The translations under genes and the position numbers were made by a program. The notes under the pieces were generated by a model that searched no databases, was not told where the DNA came from, and worked only from the letters and a program-made list of their open reading frames with translations. Positions 1-7,643 of a stretch of 17,019 nucleotides of DNA are shown one piece after another. Position 1 is the first letter of the stretch. Each line of letters starts with the position of its first letter. Source of the stretch: Bacillota bacterium (GTDB lineage Bacteria > Bacillota > Bacilli > Alicyclobacillales > SLC66); the NCBI GenBank assembly GCA_021846145.1, contig JAJZCJ010000037.1, positions 1 to 17,019 on the forward strand. Direction: 5' to 3'.

Positions 1-646
1 TTTCAATCGCAACAGTGCCCATCGAATCATGGATAGCATCAATTTTCTTGCGCAGAAAATGCACATAAATCTCCACGGCATTAGTATCAGAAGGACCATC
101 AAAGCCCCATACACGGTCGAAAATCAACTCTTTGGGAAGCACTTGACCCGCATTACGTAAAAATAATTCCAACAATTGAAACTCTTTTGCCGTCAGAAAA
201 AGTGATTGATCATCTACTTTGATGACGCGACTCTGTAAGTCTAAGGAAAATCTCCCCACCGTGAGCACTTGTGTCGGCATCACGTCCCCACTTCGCCTCG
301 TCAAAGCTCGAATTCGCGCCAAAAATTCTTGGTTGGCAAATGGTTTCGTCAAGTAATCATCGGCACCCGCATCAAGTCCCTTGACCCGATCGTCAATCGC
401 ATCCCTAGCGGTAAGAAGCAAAATGGGAGTGGAATCTTCCGACTCGCGCAAAGTACGCACCACATCAATGCCGGACATTTTTGGCATCATGACATCAATG
501 ACTAGAACTTCATACAAGCCTGTTAGCGCCATCTCAAGTCCGCTTTCCCCGTCGGTGGCAATATCGACTGCATACTGCTGCTCAATAAGCAATTGCTGTA
601 ACGCTCGGAGCAGTTTCTGTTCATCATCTATGAGTAACAGGCGCAA
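1..646 (-). CDS. OmpR/PhoB-family response regulator (3' end cut by window edge)
   Basis: DNA-binding response regulator of a two-component system; the cognate kinase is not in view. About 215 codons are visible. Residues 1-115 are a receiver domain with the acidic pair D7-D8, phospho-acceptor D51 (VIDVMMPKMSG), T79 and K101 (LTKPF). Residues 125-215 are the winged-helix output domain (LTAKEFQLLELFLRN, then VWGF). Only about 10-15 C-terminal residues should lie beyond base 1. The start is a TTG: it gives the usual N-terminus MRLLLIDDE, has AGGGGG 9 bases upstream, and no in-frame ATG or GTG lies between it and an upstream stop. The ribosome site overlaps the lipA stop and the gap is 15 bases, so the gene is probably co-transcribed with lipA at the end of the bkd operon. 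The regulated genes cannot be inferred from this window. Confidence 0.93.
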   Translation of the reverse strand, partial: MRLLLIDDEQKLLRALQQLLIEQQYAVDIATDGESGLEMALTGLYEVLVIDVMMPKMSGIDVVRTLRESEDSTPILLLTARDAIDDRVKGLDAGADDYLTKPFANQEFLARIRALTRRSGDVMPTQVLTVGRFSLDLQSRVIKVDDQSLFLTAKEFQLLELFLRNAGQVLPKELIFDRVWGFDGPSDTNAVEIYVHFLRKKIDAIHDSMGTVAIE

Positions 647-661
647 ACGACATCGCCCCCT

Positions 662-1582
662 CTAACTACCGCCATCACCACGGTGACTTGCCATCACCAC
701 TTTTGCCTGCTCGTGTGCGTGATACGAACTGCGTACCAGCGGTCCTGACTCCACATGATCAAAGCCGCGTCGTCTTCCCTCTGCTTTGAAAAAGGCGAAC
801 TCTTCAGGCGTATAATATTTTTGCACGTCAAGGTGTTTACGTGTCGGTTGCAAGTATTGACCTACCGTCACAATCGATACCCCGACCTCTCTCAAGTCAT
901 CCATCGTTTCGAGCACTTCATCAATCTCTTCACCGACACCCACCATGATGCTCGATTTAGTAGGAATCAAGGGTTGCATCTCTTTAGCCCGGCGCAAAAG
1001 TTCCAATGTCCGATCATACTTCGCTTTGGAGCGCACGCGGTCAGAAAGCCGCCTGACCGTTTCGATATTGTGGTTTAGCACATGCGGCCTAGCATCCATC
1101 ACCACTTGTAACGCATCCCAATCCCCCATAAAATCAGGGATCAATACCTCAATCGTACATTCCTTACTAGCCTTGCGCACTTCCTCAATGGTTTTGGCAA
1201 AAATTCCGGCACCGCCATCTGCCAAATCATCTCTTGCGACAGAAGTGACGACCACATGACGAAGTCCCATATCCACAACGGCTTCTGCCACGCGCAACGG
1301 TTCTTCTAGGTCGTGCTCCGTCGGTCGGCCAGTCATGACCGCACAAAACCGACATGCCCGCGTACAAGTATCACCAAGAATCATCAACGTGGCCGTCTTA
1401 TGAAACCAACATTCATAGATATTAGGGCAACGCGCCTCTTCACATACAGTATGCAACTTAGAACTGCGCATAATCTGCCGGACTGCCTGAAATTCCCCGC
1501 CAGTTTGCAATTCTATCTTCAACCACTCAGGCCTGCGCAAAGGGCGTGTGCTCCCTCTGGAATGGGCGGCCTTCTCCTCCAT
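662..1582 (-). CDS. lipA: Lipoyl synthase (radical SAM)
   Basis: Inserts two sulfur atoms at C6 and C8 of a protein-bound octanoyl group to form the lipoyl cofactor used by 2-oxoacid dehydrogenases and glycine cleavage. The 306 residues match the usual length (about 300). The auxiliary-cluster cysteines C47, C52 and C58 ([12 protein letters not shown]) and the radical SAM motif C73-x3-C77-x2-C80 (CTRACRFC) are all present, as is the C-terminal RSSYHA segment that gives the serine ligand of the auxiliary cluster. The ATG start has AAAGGAG 8 bases upstream. It lies 38 bases after the E2 gene, so it appears to be part of the bkd operon. This makes functional sense, because the E2 protein just encoded is a LipA substrate. 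Confidence 0.97.
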   Translation of the reverse strand: MEEKAAHSRGSTRPLRRPEWLKIELQTGGEFQAVRQIMRSSKLHTVCEEARCPNIYECWFHKTATLMILGDTCTRACRFCAVMTGRPTEHDLEEPLRVAEAVVDMGLRHVVVTSVARDDLADGGAGIFAKTIEEVRKASKECTIEVLIPDFMGDWDALQVVMDARPHVLNHNIETVRRLSDRVRSKAKYDRTLELLRRAKEMQPLIPTKSSIMVGVGEEIDEVLETMDDLREVGVSIVTVGQYLQPTRKHLDVQKYYTPEEFAFFKAEGRRRGFDHVESGPLVRSSYHAHEQAKVVMASHRGDGGS

Positions 1583-1620
1583 TTACTCTGCTCCTTTCGA
1601 GCGACGCACTCTATCTACAC

Positions 1621-2901
1621 TCAATATAAGCGATAACTGTCATCGACACTTTCTATTCGCTCTTTGACTGAGCGCAAAAATTGACCAGATACCCAACCAT
1701 CCAACACGCGATGATCGAGACTCATGCACAAGTTTATCATAGAGCGGATGGCGATACTATCATCTTTTTGTACGACAGGACGTTTAACAATCGCCTCCAC
1801 AGTTAAGATGGCAGCTTGGGGCGCATTGATAATCGGTTGCGACAATACGGAACCAAATGCACCCGTATTGTTGACGGTAAATGTCCCTCCCTGCACGTCC
1901 TCGATGCGCAATTGATTCGCTCGCGCCCGTTTGGCTAAATCTGCAATGCCCGATGCAAGCCCCAAGATGCTAAGACGATCCGCATGATGCAAGACTGGAA
2001 CTACCAATGCATCCGCAGTCGCTACGGCAATGGAGATATTCACGTCTTTTTTGACGATAATCTTATCCCCTGCCCACATGGCGTTCACAAGCGGAAATTC
2101 CTTGAGCGCTTCTACTGCCGCCTTGATAAAAAAGGGTAAAAAAGTAAGGTCCACGCCTTCTTGCGCACGAAAAGCGAGTTTGTGCTTTTCACGCAATTTG
2201 ACGACAGGTGTCGCATCCACCTCCATCATCATCCACGCATGAGGAGCTTCGTGTTTGCTTTCTACCATGCGCGTGGCAATCGTCTTTCTGATCGGAGTGA
2301 CAGCAATCCACTCTTCACGCGCGGGCACTTCCTTGCCAACTTCTGCCAACGCCGCAGTTGACGCATTTGCGTTTTGCAGCACGGGGGGCACGGAAGGCGC
2401 ATGCGCAGTGACACTTGCACTGACTGCAGGCTCCTGCACTTTGTTGTCGAGATGAGCAAGCACATCCTTGCGAGTGATCCTTCCCCCAAGCCCTGTGCCT
2501 TTTACCTGGTTCAAATCCACTTGATGCTCAGCTGCCAGTTTTAACACCAGCGGAGAAAATCGACCATGCGCTTCGTGTGAATGAATCGCTTCCTCTTTCT
2601 TAACAGGCTCACTTTGCGCGGACTCAACAGACGCGGAAGTTACCGATGGAGCCACCGCTTCTACGGCTGTCTCTGTAATTTTCGCGATCACCGTGCCATT
2701 TTGCACCGTTTCATTTTCCTTGACCAAAATCTCAGTCAGCGTCCCTTCAAAATCCGAAGGAATTTCAGCGTTCACTTTATCCGTGACGACTTCCACGAGT
2801 GGTTCATACTTTTGGACGTAATCTCCCACTTGCTTTAGCCACTTTCCTAACGTCCCTTCAGTCACGCTTTCTCCCAATTTTGGCATCTTTATGTCTGCCA
2901 C
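1621..2901 (-). CDS. bkdB: Dihydrolipoamide acyltransferase, E2 of branched-chain 2-oxoacid dehydrogenase
   Basis: E2 core of the branched-chain 2-oxoacid dehydrogenase complex. It moves the branched acyl group from E1 through lipoyl-lysine to CoA. Domain order in 426 residues: lipoyl domain 1-78 with the lipoylated lysine K42 (VTDKVNAE), a Ser/Ala/Glu-rich linker 79-110, the peripheral subunit-binding domain about 113-150 (RFSPLVLKLAAEH ... GTGLGGRITRKDVL), an Ala/Pro linker to about 195, and the catalytic domain 197-426 with the active-site motif DHRVLDG (H397, D401). It has one lipoyl domain. The GTG start has AAAGGAG 9 bases upstream and gives MADIKMPKLGES, the usual N-terminus. It lies 24 bases after the E1-beta gene. 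A generic 2-oxoacid dehydrogenase E2 is possible, but the leucine dehydrogenase and BkdR neighbours favour the branched-chain complex. Confidence 0.94.
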   Translation of the reverse strand: MADIKMPKLGESVTEGTLGKWLKQVGDYVQKYEPLVEVVTDKVNAEIPSDFEGTLTEILVKENETVQNGTVIAKITETAVEAVAPSVTSASVESAQSEPVKKEEAIHSHEAHGRFSPLVLKLAAEHQVDLNQVKGTGLGGRITRKDVLAHLDNKVQEPAVSASVTAHAPSVPPVLQNANASTAALAEVGKEVPAREEWIAVTPIRKTIATRMVESKHEAPHAWMMMEVDATPVVKLREKHKLAFRAQEGVDLTFLPFFIKAAVEALKEFPLVNAMWAGDKIIVKKDVNISIAVATADALVVPVLHHADRLSILGLASGIADLAKRARANQLRIEDVQGGTFTVNNTGAFGSVLSQPIINAPQAAILTVEAIVKRPVVQKDDSIAIRSMINLCMSLDHRVLDGWVSGQFLRSVKERIESVDDSYRLY

Positions 2902-2925
2902 TGCCCAACACTCCTTTCCAATCCT

Positions 2926-3909
2926 CTAAAAGGCCGCCAATTTCCGCATAGCATCCGCCACTTTATCTGGATTTAACATATAATAACGCTCCATCGTCGG
3001 ACTAAACGGCATCGCCGGAATATCCGGACCACACAGCCGCATAATCGGAGCATCTAGGTCAAACAAGGCCTCTTCTGAGATAATAGCGGATACTTCCGCA
3101 CCGATCCCACCAGTTTTGTTGTCTTCATGAATGATTAATACTTTACCTGTCGCCCTTGCCGCCTCTAGAATAGCTTCTTTATCAAGTGGTGCCACTGTAC
3201 GCAAGTCGACTAAGTAAGTAAATATTCCTTCTTTTTCAAGTTCTTCAGCAGCCTCTAGCGCATAATGTGCCATCATGCCATAAGTAATCACGGTGATGTC
3301 ATCGCCTGTACGCCGCACTGCCGCTTTGCCGATAGGCAACGTGTACGAGTCATCAGGGACTTCATCTTTGATCAGGCGATATAAGCCTTTATGTTCAAAA
3401 AATAACACAGGATCAGGATCGCGTATGGCCGAAATCAAAAGTCCCTTTGCATCATAAGCGGTAGAAGGCATGACTATTTTGAGTCCCGGCACATGATGAA
3501 AAAGCGCCTCCACGCTTTGTGAATGATACAATGCTCCATGTACGCCACCCCCGTAAGGAGCGCGAATGACCATCGGACAATGCCAGTCATTGTTCGAGCG
3601 ATAGCGCATTTTTGCGGCCTCGCTAATGATCTGGTTGACCGCTGGCATGATAAAATCTGCGAACTGAATCTCGGCAATGGGCCTCAAGCCATACGCCGCG
3701 GCACCAATGGCAACACCTGCAATCGCTGATTCTGCAAGCGGCGTATCAAGCACTCTCATCTCGCCAAATTCCTCATACAGACCTTGGGTGACGCGAAATA
3801 CACCGCCGCGCACACCTACGTCTTCCCCCAGCACAAACACACTGTCATCAAGGCGCATTTCTTGCGCCATCGCTTCTCGAATCGCGTCAATATAAAGTTT
3901 TACCGCCAT
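2926..3909 (-). CDS. bkdAB: Branched-chain 2-oxoacid dehydrogenase E1 component, beta subunit
   Basis: Beta subunit of the thiamine-diphosphate E1 heterotetramer, which decarboxylates branched 2-oxoacids and acylates the lipoyl arm of E2. It has 327 residues, the normal length. Visible family features are LGEDVGVRGGVFRVTQGL near residues 27-43, the TPP-activating glutamate E60 (LDTPLAES), and GALYHSQSVEALF (125-137) with the active-site histidine H129. The C-terminal transketolase-type domain begins near residue 200 (KAAVRRTGDDITVITYG). The ATG start has GAGGAGG a few bases upstream and lies 12 bases after the E1-alpha stop, consistent with balanced synthesis of the two subunits. Confidence 0.96.
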   Translation of the reverse strand: MAVKLYIDAIREAMAQEMRLDDSVFVLGEDVGVRGGVFRVTQGLYEEFGEMRVLDTPLAESAIAGVAIGAAAYGLRPIAEIQFADFIMPAVNQIISEAAKMRYRSNNDWHCPMVIRAPYGGGVHGALYHSQSVEALFHHVPGLKIVMPSTAYDAKGLLISAIRDPDPVLFFEHKGLYRLIKDEVPDDSYTLPIGKAAVRRTGDDITVITYGMMAHYALEAAEELEKEGIFTYLVDLRTVAPLDKEAILEAARATGKVLIIHEDNKTGGIGAEVSAIISEEALFDLDAPIMRLCGPDIPAMPFSPTMERYYMLNPDKVADAMRKLAAF

Positions 3910-3921
3910 GGTTGCTCCTCC

Positions 3922-4908
3922 TCACTCCGCGTAGACGTACTTCAGTGCCTCTTCCGGATCAGAATAAGGGGCACTTTCCGCGTAAGTGGTCGCTTGATTG
4001 ACTTCCTCCAAGAGTTCCTTGCGAAGCAATTGATCCGCTTCTTCTGACCAGATCCCTGCACGTAGTAAGTACTCGCGAAAGGTAATCAGCGGGTCTGCTT
4101 TCTTCGCTGCCTCCACTTCTTCTCTTGATCGATACACCCGGTCATCATCGTCACTAGAGTGCGGTACTAACCGATAGACAATCGCCTCTATCAGCGTCGA
4201 ACCCTCACCGCGCAATGCGCGTTCTACCGCTGCTTTCATCACCTGATACACAGCCAGCGGGTCGTTCCCATCGACCACGACACCTGGAAATCCATAGCCA
4301 ACGGCCCGATCAGCCACATTGGGACTTGCTACTTCTTTTAGGTATGGTACAGAAATGGCGTATTTGTTGTTCTCACAGAAAAACACCACCGGTAATTTGT
4401 GCACCCCTGCAAAATTACACGCTTCATGAAAATCCCCTTGATTGCTGGATCCTTCACCAAAAGAAGTATACGCAACAAGCGGTTCATTTTTCATTTTTGC
4501 CGCCAGCGCTATTCCAGCCGCATGTGGAATTTGCGTAGACACAGGACTTGATCCCGACACAATGTGCTTTTCCTTCGAACCAAAATGACCGGGCATTTGT
4601 CGACTCCCACTATTTGGATCTTCTTTTTTTGCAAAAGCACTCAACATGACGTCCCGTGCGGTTTGGCCAAATTTCAAGGCAACACCTAGATCGCGGTAAT
4701 AAGGTAACACATAGTCTCTTGTCGGATTCAGCGCAAAGGCAGCCCCCACCTGAGCGGCTTCGTGCCCTTGGCAAGAAATGACGAACGGAATCTTACCTGC
4801 CCGGTTTAAAAGCCACATCCGTTCATCAATGGTGCGGGCAAGGAGCATGTAACGGTACATGTTGATTACGTCTTCATCACTGAGACCCAGTTCACTGTGT
4901 CGGCTCAC
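3922..4908 (-). CDS. bkdAA: Branched-chain 2-oxoacid dehydrogenase E1 component, alpha subunit
   Basis: Alpha subunit of E1; it carries the thiamine-diphosphate pyrophosphate and Mg binding motif. Counting from the GTG start, that motif is GEGSSNQGDF at about residues 151-160, ending at ENN near 179-181. Also visible are ARTIDERMWLLNR, which is typical of the branched-chain type, PYYRD and SRQMPGHFG. The start is ambiguous. GTG at 4908 has GGAG 8 bases upstream and gives (M)SRHSELGLSDEDV, which resembles known BkdAA N-termini. An in-frame ATG at 4929 adds seven residues and would overlap the lpd stop as ATGA, but it has no clear ribosome site. GTG is preferred here. About 328 residues, the usual size for the family. 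Confidence 0.95.
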   Translation of the reverse strand: MSRHSELGLSDEDVINMYRYMLLARTIDERMWLLNRAGKIPFVISCQGHEAAQVGAAFALNPTRDYVLPYYRDLGVALKFGQTARDVMLSAFAKKEDPNSGSRQMPGHFGSKEKHIVSGSSPVSTQIPHAAGIALAAKMKNEPLVAYTSFGEGSSNQGDFHEACNFAGVHKLPVVFFCENNKYAISVPYLKEVASPNVADRAVGYGFPGVVVDGNDPLAVYQVMKAAVERALRGEGSTLIEAIVYRLVPHSSDDDDRVYRSREEVEAAKKADPLITFREYLLRAGIWSEEADQLLRKELLEEVNQATTYAESAPYSDPEEALKYVYAE

Positions 4909-4925
4909 GATCATCACTCCCTGTT

Positions 4926-6350
4926 TCATATGTGTATCGCCCGGCCATCAACAGCAAGCGCCGCTTCCCCTAATGCTTCTGACAACGTGGGATGAGGATG
5001 AATAGTATGACCAATCTCAAACGGTGAAGCGTTTAGCACCTGCGCCAAAGCCGCTTCAGAAATCAGATCCGTAACGTGTGGGCCAATCATATGCACGCCA
5101 AGCACATCTTCTCGCTCTGCATCTGCCACAATCTTCACAAATCCATCTACTTCACCGTACACTAGCGCCTTCCCGATCGCGCGAAAAGAGACTTTGCCGG
5201 TCTTCACTTGATGCCCCTTGGCGATAGCCTGCGCTTCTGTCAGTCCGATGCTAGCCACTTCCGGGCGACTATAAGTGGCACGAGCCACTTGATCATAATT
5301 CATCGGGTCAGGGTTCAAACCAGCCAGCGCTTCCATCGCCAAAATCCCCTCATGAGCCGCAGCGTGAGCGAGTTGCAAACGACCGATCACATCTCCGATC
5401 GCATAGATGTTCTTCTCCGCTGTACACATCGCATCGTCCACGACAATCACGCCGCGTTCCACCTGCACATTCGTCGCTTCCAGTCCAATATCATCCACAT
5501 TCGCCGTTCTGCCGATTGCCACCAACACCATGTTCGCCGTCAGTGTCTCCGTGCGCTCACGTGCCGTGACTGGCAGCTTGACCAAATTATCCGCTACTGC
5601 AAACGCATCCGCTTGTACACTAGCATCAGCAATGACCTTGATGCCTCTTTTTTTCAACACACGCAGCATTTCCGCAGAAATATCTTCATCTTCATTAAAT
5701 AAAATTCGCGGCAGCGCCTCTACCACAGTGACCTTTACTCCGACATCGGCCAAAAGCGATGCCCACTCAATGCCAATCGCGCCACCACCCACAATGATGA
5801 TCGATTCAGGCAATTCCTGTATCGCCAAAATATCGTCAGAAGACAACACGCGGACACCATCAAAAGGAAGTCCCGGCAGCGCACGCGGTTTCGAGCCAGT
5901 GGCAATAATCGTATAGCGAGGGGACAATATCTCCTCTTCGCCGCCCGCTCGCAGTACGCGTACCGCTCCTGCCGTAGGGGAGAAAATCGATCTCCCCATG
6001 ACTCGTCCGTAGCCTTCAATCACACGTATCTGATTTTTTTTCATCAAAAATTCGATGCCTTTATGCAGTTGATCCACAATTTGCTGCTTACGGGCCATCG
6101 CCTTTGTAAGATCAAAGCGCAATCCGTCAGTCATCACACCAAACTTCTCGCCATCGCGCACCGCGGAAAACAACTCTGCAGAACGCAACAACGCTTTCGT
6201 TGGCATACATCCCACGTGCAAGCATGTCCCACCAAGCTTTGACGTCTCGACGAGCGCCACCTTAAGCCCCAGTTGAGCGCCGCGAATTGCCGCCACATAA
6301 CCTCCGGTGCCGCCACCGAGCACCACTACATCTAGGTCACTCACAGCCAT
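4926..6350 (-). CDS. lpdV: Dihydrolipoamide dehydrogenase (E3) of the bkd complex
   Basis: FAD-dependent E3 that reoxidises the dihydrolipoyl arm of E2 and reduces NAD. It has 474 residues, full length. The N-terminal FAD motif is GGGTGGYVAA (12-21), the redox disulfide is C43/C48 in GGTCLHVGCMPTK, the NAD-binding motif is IIVGGGAIGIEWASLL, and a second FAD motif is NIYAIGDV. The C-terminal His-Glu pair is H453/E458 in HPHPTLSEALGE. ATG at 6350 has only AGAAAG plus an abutting AAGGA. An in-frame GTG at 6344 puts AAGGA 6 bases upstream and removes two residues, so the exact start is open. The gap to the leucine dehydrogenase stop is 24 bases. The symbol follows operon context; a general lpdA name would also be acceptable. 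Confidence 0.95.
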   Translation of the reverse strand: MAVSDLDVVVLGGGTGGYVAAIRGAQLGLKVALVETSKLGGTCLHVGCMPTKALLRSAELFSAVRDGEKFGVMTDGLRFDLTKAMARKQQIVDQLHKGIEFLMKKNQIRVIEGYGRVMGRSIFSPTAGAVRVLRAGGEEEILSPRYTIIATGSKPRALPGLPFDGVRVLSSDDILAIQELPESIIIVGGGAIGIEWASLLADVGVKVTVVEALPRILFNEDEDISAEMLRVLKKRGIKVIADASVQADAFAVADNLVKLPVTARERTETLTANMVLVAIGRTANVDDIGLEATNVQVERGVIVVDDAMCTAEKNIYAIGDVIGRLQLAHAAAHEGILAMEALAGLNPDPMNYDQVARATYSRPEVASIGLTEAQAIAKGHQVKTGKVSFRAIGKALVYGEVDGFVKIVADAEREDVLGVHMIGPHVTDLISEAALAQVLNASPFEIGHTIHPHPTLSEALGEAALAVDGRAIHI

Positions 6351-6374
6351 TCCTTCTTTCTATCATTGAATCGT

Positions 6375-7469
6375 TTAGCGATGAGTCAGCAGCGATTTGC
6401 TGGTTGGCAAAAACGTGCTACGCACTTGCTTCATTTGATCAATTCTTGCCTCAGCCAAGCGATCAGCCGCCTTATAAGTAGGAATATTATGTTCTTTTGA
6501 AAGCGCAAATAGCTGTAACATAATATCATAAATACCTTCTACTTTGTTTTTTGCTCGCTCCGCATGATAGCCTTCCAATTCGTCTGCCACATTGATAAGT
6601 CCTCCTGAGTTGATCACATAATCAGGTGCGTAAAGTACCCCCATTTCATGTAAACGATCGCCATGACGTTCTTCTGCCAACTGATTATTGGCTGATCCTG
6701 CAATCACTTGGCACTGCAATCGATCAATTGTCTGATCATTAATAACTGCACCCAGTGCACATGGCGCAAATATATCTGCTTTCACAGTAGCGATTTCATC
6801 AGGGCTTACGACTTTTGCGCCAAAATCCTCCACTGCGCGCGCCACATTCTCTTTTGAAATATCTGCAACGATTAACTGCGCACCCGCATCATGCAAATAT
6901 TTGCTAAGCCCGTAGCCGACACTGCCAAGTCCTTGTATCGCCACCGTCTTCCCTGCCAAATCCGCGGTGCCAAACATTTCTTTAGATGCTGCCTGAAGTC
7001 CGCGAAACACACCAAGAACTGTCATCGGACCGGGATTGCCAGAACTGCCATAAGCTTGAGATACGCCCGTCACATAGCGAGTCTCTTGATGAATTAAATC
7101 CATATCAGAAACGGTGGTGCCCACGTCCTCCGCCGTAATGTAACGACCGTGCAATCCCTCAATGAAGCGGCCAAGCGCCCTAAATAATGCTTCACTCTTA
7201 TCCGTGCGCGCATTGCCAATCACTACCGTTTTGCCACCGCCCAAATTTAATCCTGCAGCAGCAGCTTTATATGTCATTCCACGAGCAAGTCTTAACGCAT
7301 CTGTAATCGCTTCTTCTTCATTTGCATATGTCCACATCCTACAACCACCAAGTGCAGGTCCAAGCGTCGTATCGTGAATGGCGATGATCGCCTTTAAACC
7401 TGCGGATTTATCTTGGCAAAAAACCACTTGTTCATAATCATGCTGCGTTAATTTTTCGAAAAGTTCCAT
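6375..7469 (-). CDS. bcd: Leucine dehydrogenase
   Basis: NAD-dependent oxidative deamination of leucine, valine and isoleucine to the 2-oxoacids used by the bkd complex; first gene of the operon. It has 364 residues. The N-terminus [20 protein letters not shown] and the segment [15 protein letters not shown] are typical of the family. Catalytic lysines are K68 and K80 ([16 protein letters not shown]), and the NAD-binding Rossmann motif is [13 protein letters not shown] near residue 180. ATG at 7469 is chosen because AAGGAGG lies 8 bases upstream and the homologous N-terminus begins there. The open frame runs 39 codons further to 7586, but that part contains the sigma-54 promoter and would lie upstream of the transcript start. 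Ptb and buk genes, which sit beside bcd in Bacillus subtilis, are absent here. Confidence 0.97.
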   Translation of the reverse strand: MELFEKLTQHDYEQVVFCQDKSAGLKAIIAIHDTTLGPALGGCRMWTYANEEEAITDALRLARGMTYKAAAAGLNLGGGKTVVIGNARTDKSEALFRALGRFIEGLHGRYITAEDVGTTVSDMDLIHQETRYVTGVSQAYGSSGNPGPMTVLGVFRGLQAASKEMFGTADLAGKTVAIQGLGSVGYGLSKYLHDAGAQLIVADISKENVARAVEDFGAKVVSPDEIATVKADIFAPCALGAVINDQTIDRLQCQVIAGSANNQLAEERHGDRLHEMGVLYAPDYVINSGGLINVADELEGYHAERAKNKVEGIYDIMLQLFALSKEHNIPTYKAADRLAEARIDQMKQVRSTFLPTSKSLLTHR

Positions 7470-7514
7470 CGATGTTGCCTCCTTAGATGTCGTTCCTAAT
7501 TCATTAATTCTAAT

Positions 7515-7530
7515 AGCAATTTTCATGCCA
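7515..7530 (-). promoter_or_regulatory. Sigma-54 (-24/-12) promoter of the bcd-bkd operon
   Basis: On the minus strand the sequence TGGCATGAAAATTGCT matches the sigma-54 consensus TGGCAY-R-N4-TTGCW, with the GG and GC elements at the correct spacing. Transcription should start about 12 bases downstream of the GC, near 7504, leaving a leader of about 35 bases before the leucine dehydrogenase ATG. The gene just upstream encodes a sigma-54 activator of the BkdR type, which supports the call. Confidence 0.88.
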
Positions 7531-7564
7531 AAAAAAATCAAGGCTATTTCAAGGAAAGCGCCTT
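7530..7564 (-). terminator. Probable intrinsic terminator of bkdR, abutting the sigma-54 promoter
   Basis: On the minus strand AAGGC and GCCTT pair around an inner TTTC/GAAA stem (loop CTT), separated by a two-base mismatch on each side. The T8 run is at 7537-7530, two bases beyond the hairpin. Nine base pairs with an internal mismatch make it of moderate strength. It would end bkdR transcripts just before the sigma-54 start; the last T is also the first base of the -24 element. Confidence 0.55.
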
Positions 7565-7582
7565 CATCATCAATCATTACGC

Positions 7583-7638
7583 GCAATATATTGCACTATT
7601 GCGCAACTAATTGCATGCAATATATTGCGCAATAGTGC
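7583..7638. promoter_or_regulatory. Palindrome cluster, probable BkdR enhancer (upstream activating sequence)
   Basis: Three palindromes of the form TTGC-(0 or 2 bases)-GCAA lie at 7599-7606, 7611-7620 and 7625-7632, with centres 13 bases apart. The outer ones belong to a perfect 14-base inverted repeat, GCACTATTGCGCAA at 7593-7606 and its complement at 7625-7638, symmetric about 7615.5. The 12-base palindrome GCAATATATTGC occurs twice, at 7583-7594 and 7617-7628. The cluster lies about 55-110 bases upstream of the -24 element, a normal enhancer distance, and directly after the bkdR stop codon. Binding by BkdR is inferred. Confidence 0.65.
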
Positions 7639-7643
7639 GTTGC

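Noticed and set aside
5208..5916. Two plus-strand open frames of 164 and 169 codons inside lpd
   Set aside because: Antisense shadows of a clear full-length E3 gene; they encode low-complexity Ser/Thr/Ile-rich or His/Arg-rich products with no family resemblance.
7470..7586. 39-codon upstream extension of leucine dehydrogenase
   Set aside because: It contains the sigma-54 promoter and terminator; a perfect AAGGAGG and the family N-terminus mark the ATG at 7469.
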